Shown piece by piece: positions 6,859 to 7,916 of a DNA stretch of 7,916 bases. A program made the translations under genes and the position numbers. The stretch spans positions 1 through 7,916 of the forward strand of contig JAEZGD010000651.1 of assembly GCA_023417165.1 (NCBI GenBank), in the 5' to 3' direction. The stretch comes from Planctomycetota bacterium. Its GTDB lineage: Bacteria > Planctomycetota > Planctomycetia > Pirellulales > Pirellulaceae. The notes below the pieces were generated by a model. That model did not search any database. It worked only from the letters and a program-made list of their open reading frames with translations, and had not been told where the DNA came from. Each line of letters opens with the position of its first letter. Position 1 is the first letter of the stretch.

Positions 6859-7908
6859 ATGGTGGAAGCGTTTAAAGCTGACATGCCGCTGTGGATTCTC
6901 CGCGCGGTGTTTTTAATTGTCGCGGCAGGCGTCGGGGTCTCGATCGCGCAAAGCCTGCCGCAAGGCGATTACGGCTGGCTATTTACCTGGTCGGTCTTTC
7001 TGGGCGTGCTAGGAGCCGCCGTCGGCATCATGATCATCGACATGGTGTTTCCACGCAAACGCCTCGAGATCATCACCTGCGTGTACTTTGGCATCATCAT
7101 CGGCCTGTTCTTGACGTATGTGCTCGGTATCGCGCTGACGCCGGTCCTCGACCAACGCGCGGCAAGTACCGGCGTACGTCTGGTGGTGGGCATGGTGCTG
7201 TGCTATTTCTGCATCAGTCTCTTGATGCAGACGAAGGACGATTTCCGCTTCATTATTCCTTATGTCGAGTTCGCCAAGGAAGTGAAGGGGCTGAAGCCTT
7301 ACGTTTTAGACACCAGCGTGGTGATCGACGGTCGCATCGCTGATCTGGTCGATACGAACGTGCTCGACAATCAATTGATCATGCCGCGATTCGTGTTAGG
7401 CGAACTGCAAGGCATTGCCGACAGCAGTGACAAGCTGCGCCGCGAGCGTGGTCGCCGCGGGCTGGATGTACTTAACAAGCTGCGCAGCAAAGATCACGTC
7501 GAACTGAAAATCTATGAGCAGGAATTGCCAGAGATGGTCGGCCAGCCTGTCGACATGAAGCTGGTGATCCTAGCGAAGCATCTCGAAGGCAAGATCGTCA
7601 CCGGCGACTACAACCTGAACAAAGTCGCGCGGCTGCATAACGTGCCGGTCATCAATCTCAACGATATTGCCAACTCGCTGAAGCCCGTCTTCTTGCCTGG
7701 CGAGATCGTGCACGTCAAGGTGATCAAGCCTGGCGAAGCGCCGGGGCAGGGGGTGGGCTATCTCGACGATGGCACGATGGTCGTCATCGAAGGGGGCCGC
7801 GAGCACTTGCAGCAAATCGTGCGCATCAGCGTGACCAGCATTCTGCAAACCAGCGCTGGTCGCATGGTATTCGGCAAGTTCTATGGCCCGAGCGAAGCGG
7901 GCGCATAA
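6859..7908 (+). CDS. Membrane-anchored PIN-TRAM domain protein (YacL family)
   Basis: The 349-residue protein has the order of the Bacillus YacL family: four membrane segments (about 10-31, 40-62, 70-92, 105-124), a cytosolic PIN domain, and a C-terminal TRAM domain. The PIN part has the expected acidic residues: Asp151 in LDTSVVIDGRIAD, Glu182 in VLGELQ, Asp232 in VDMKLV and Asp250 in TGDYNLN. These match a metal-dependent RNase-like site. The family blocks IADSSD, RGRRGLDVLN and LNDIANSLKPVFLPGE are also present. TRAM (about 278-342, ending LQTSAGRMVFGKF) is a likely RNA-binding module. A membrane-tethered RNA-cutting or RNA-handling role is inferred; the substrate is not known to me. The ATG at 6859 has no Shine-Dalgarno sequence. 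Met9 (6883) is another possible start and keeps all domains. The stop is TAA. There is no adjacent antitoxin-like small gene, so this is not a toxin-antitoxin PIN protein. Confidence 0.92.
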   Translation: MVEAFKADMPLWILRAVFLIVAAGVGVSIAQSLPQGDYGWLFTWSVFLGVLGAAVGIMIIDMVFPRKRLEIITCVYFGIIIGLFLTYVLGIALTPVLDQRAASTGVRLVVGMVLCYFCISLLMQTKDDFRFIIPYVEFAKEVKGLKPYVLDTSVVIDGRIADLVDTNVLDNQLIMPRFVLGELQGIADSSDKLRRERGRRGLDVLNKLRSKDHVELKIYEQELPEMVGQPVDMKLVILAKHLEGKIVTGDYNLNKVARLHNVPVINLNDIANSLKPVFLPGEIVHVKVIKPGEAPGQGVGYLDDGTMVVIEGGREHLQQIVRISVTSILQTSAGRMVFGKFYGPSEAGA

Positions 7909-7916
7909 ACCTCGAT

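Overview
The window is chromosomal, GC-rich bacterial DNA holding five housekeeping protein genes and no mobile element, CRISPR array, tRNA or rRNA that I can recognise. The gene set, the weak Shine-Dalgarno sites and the protein flavour would fit a Planctomycetota (Pirellulales-like) genome. That placement is an inference from general resemblance; no marker gene here proves it.

Layout. Positions 1-627 (minus strand) carry the first 209 codons of carA, cut by the window edge. Positions 628-1067 are non-coding. They hold a strong plus-strand intrinsic terminator preceded by a well-formed nested stem-loop, so a short plus-strand RNA divergent from carA is possible, and a GC-rich hairpin just after the next gene. 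Positions 1068-2348 (minus) are an alaC-type aminotransferase, complete from end to end except for one in-frame TAG codon where the family has an invariant tyrosine. Positions 2547-5414 (minus) are a complete uvrA. A 181-base divergent spacer follows, then dgt (5596-6726, plus), a dNTP triphosphohydrolase-like HD protein. Downstream is a very good sigma70-type promoter whose -10 box sits in a 19-base palindrome. It drives a membrane-anchored PIN-TRAM protein of the YacL family (6859-7908, plus).

The genes cover pyrimidine/arginine precursor synthesis (carA), alanine/glutamate transamination (alaC), nucleotide excision repair (uvrA) and nucleotide pool control (dgt). They do not form one pathway. 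alaC lies behind uvrA on the same strand but appears to have its own promoter and terminator. I found no convincing new multi-gene system. The points most worth checking are the amber codon in alaC, the structured RNA candidate beside carA, and the palindromic promoter of the PIN-TRAM gene.
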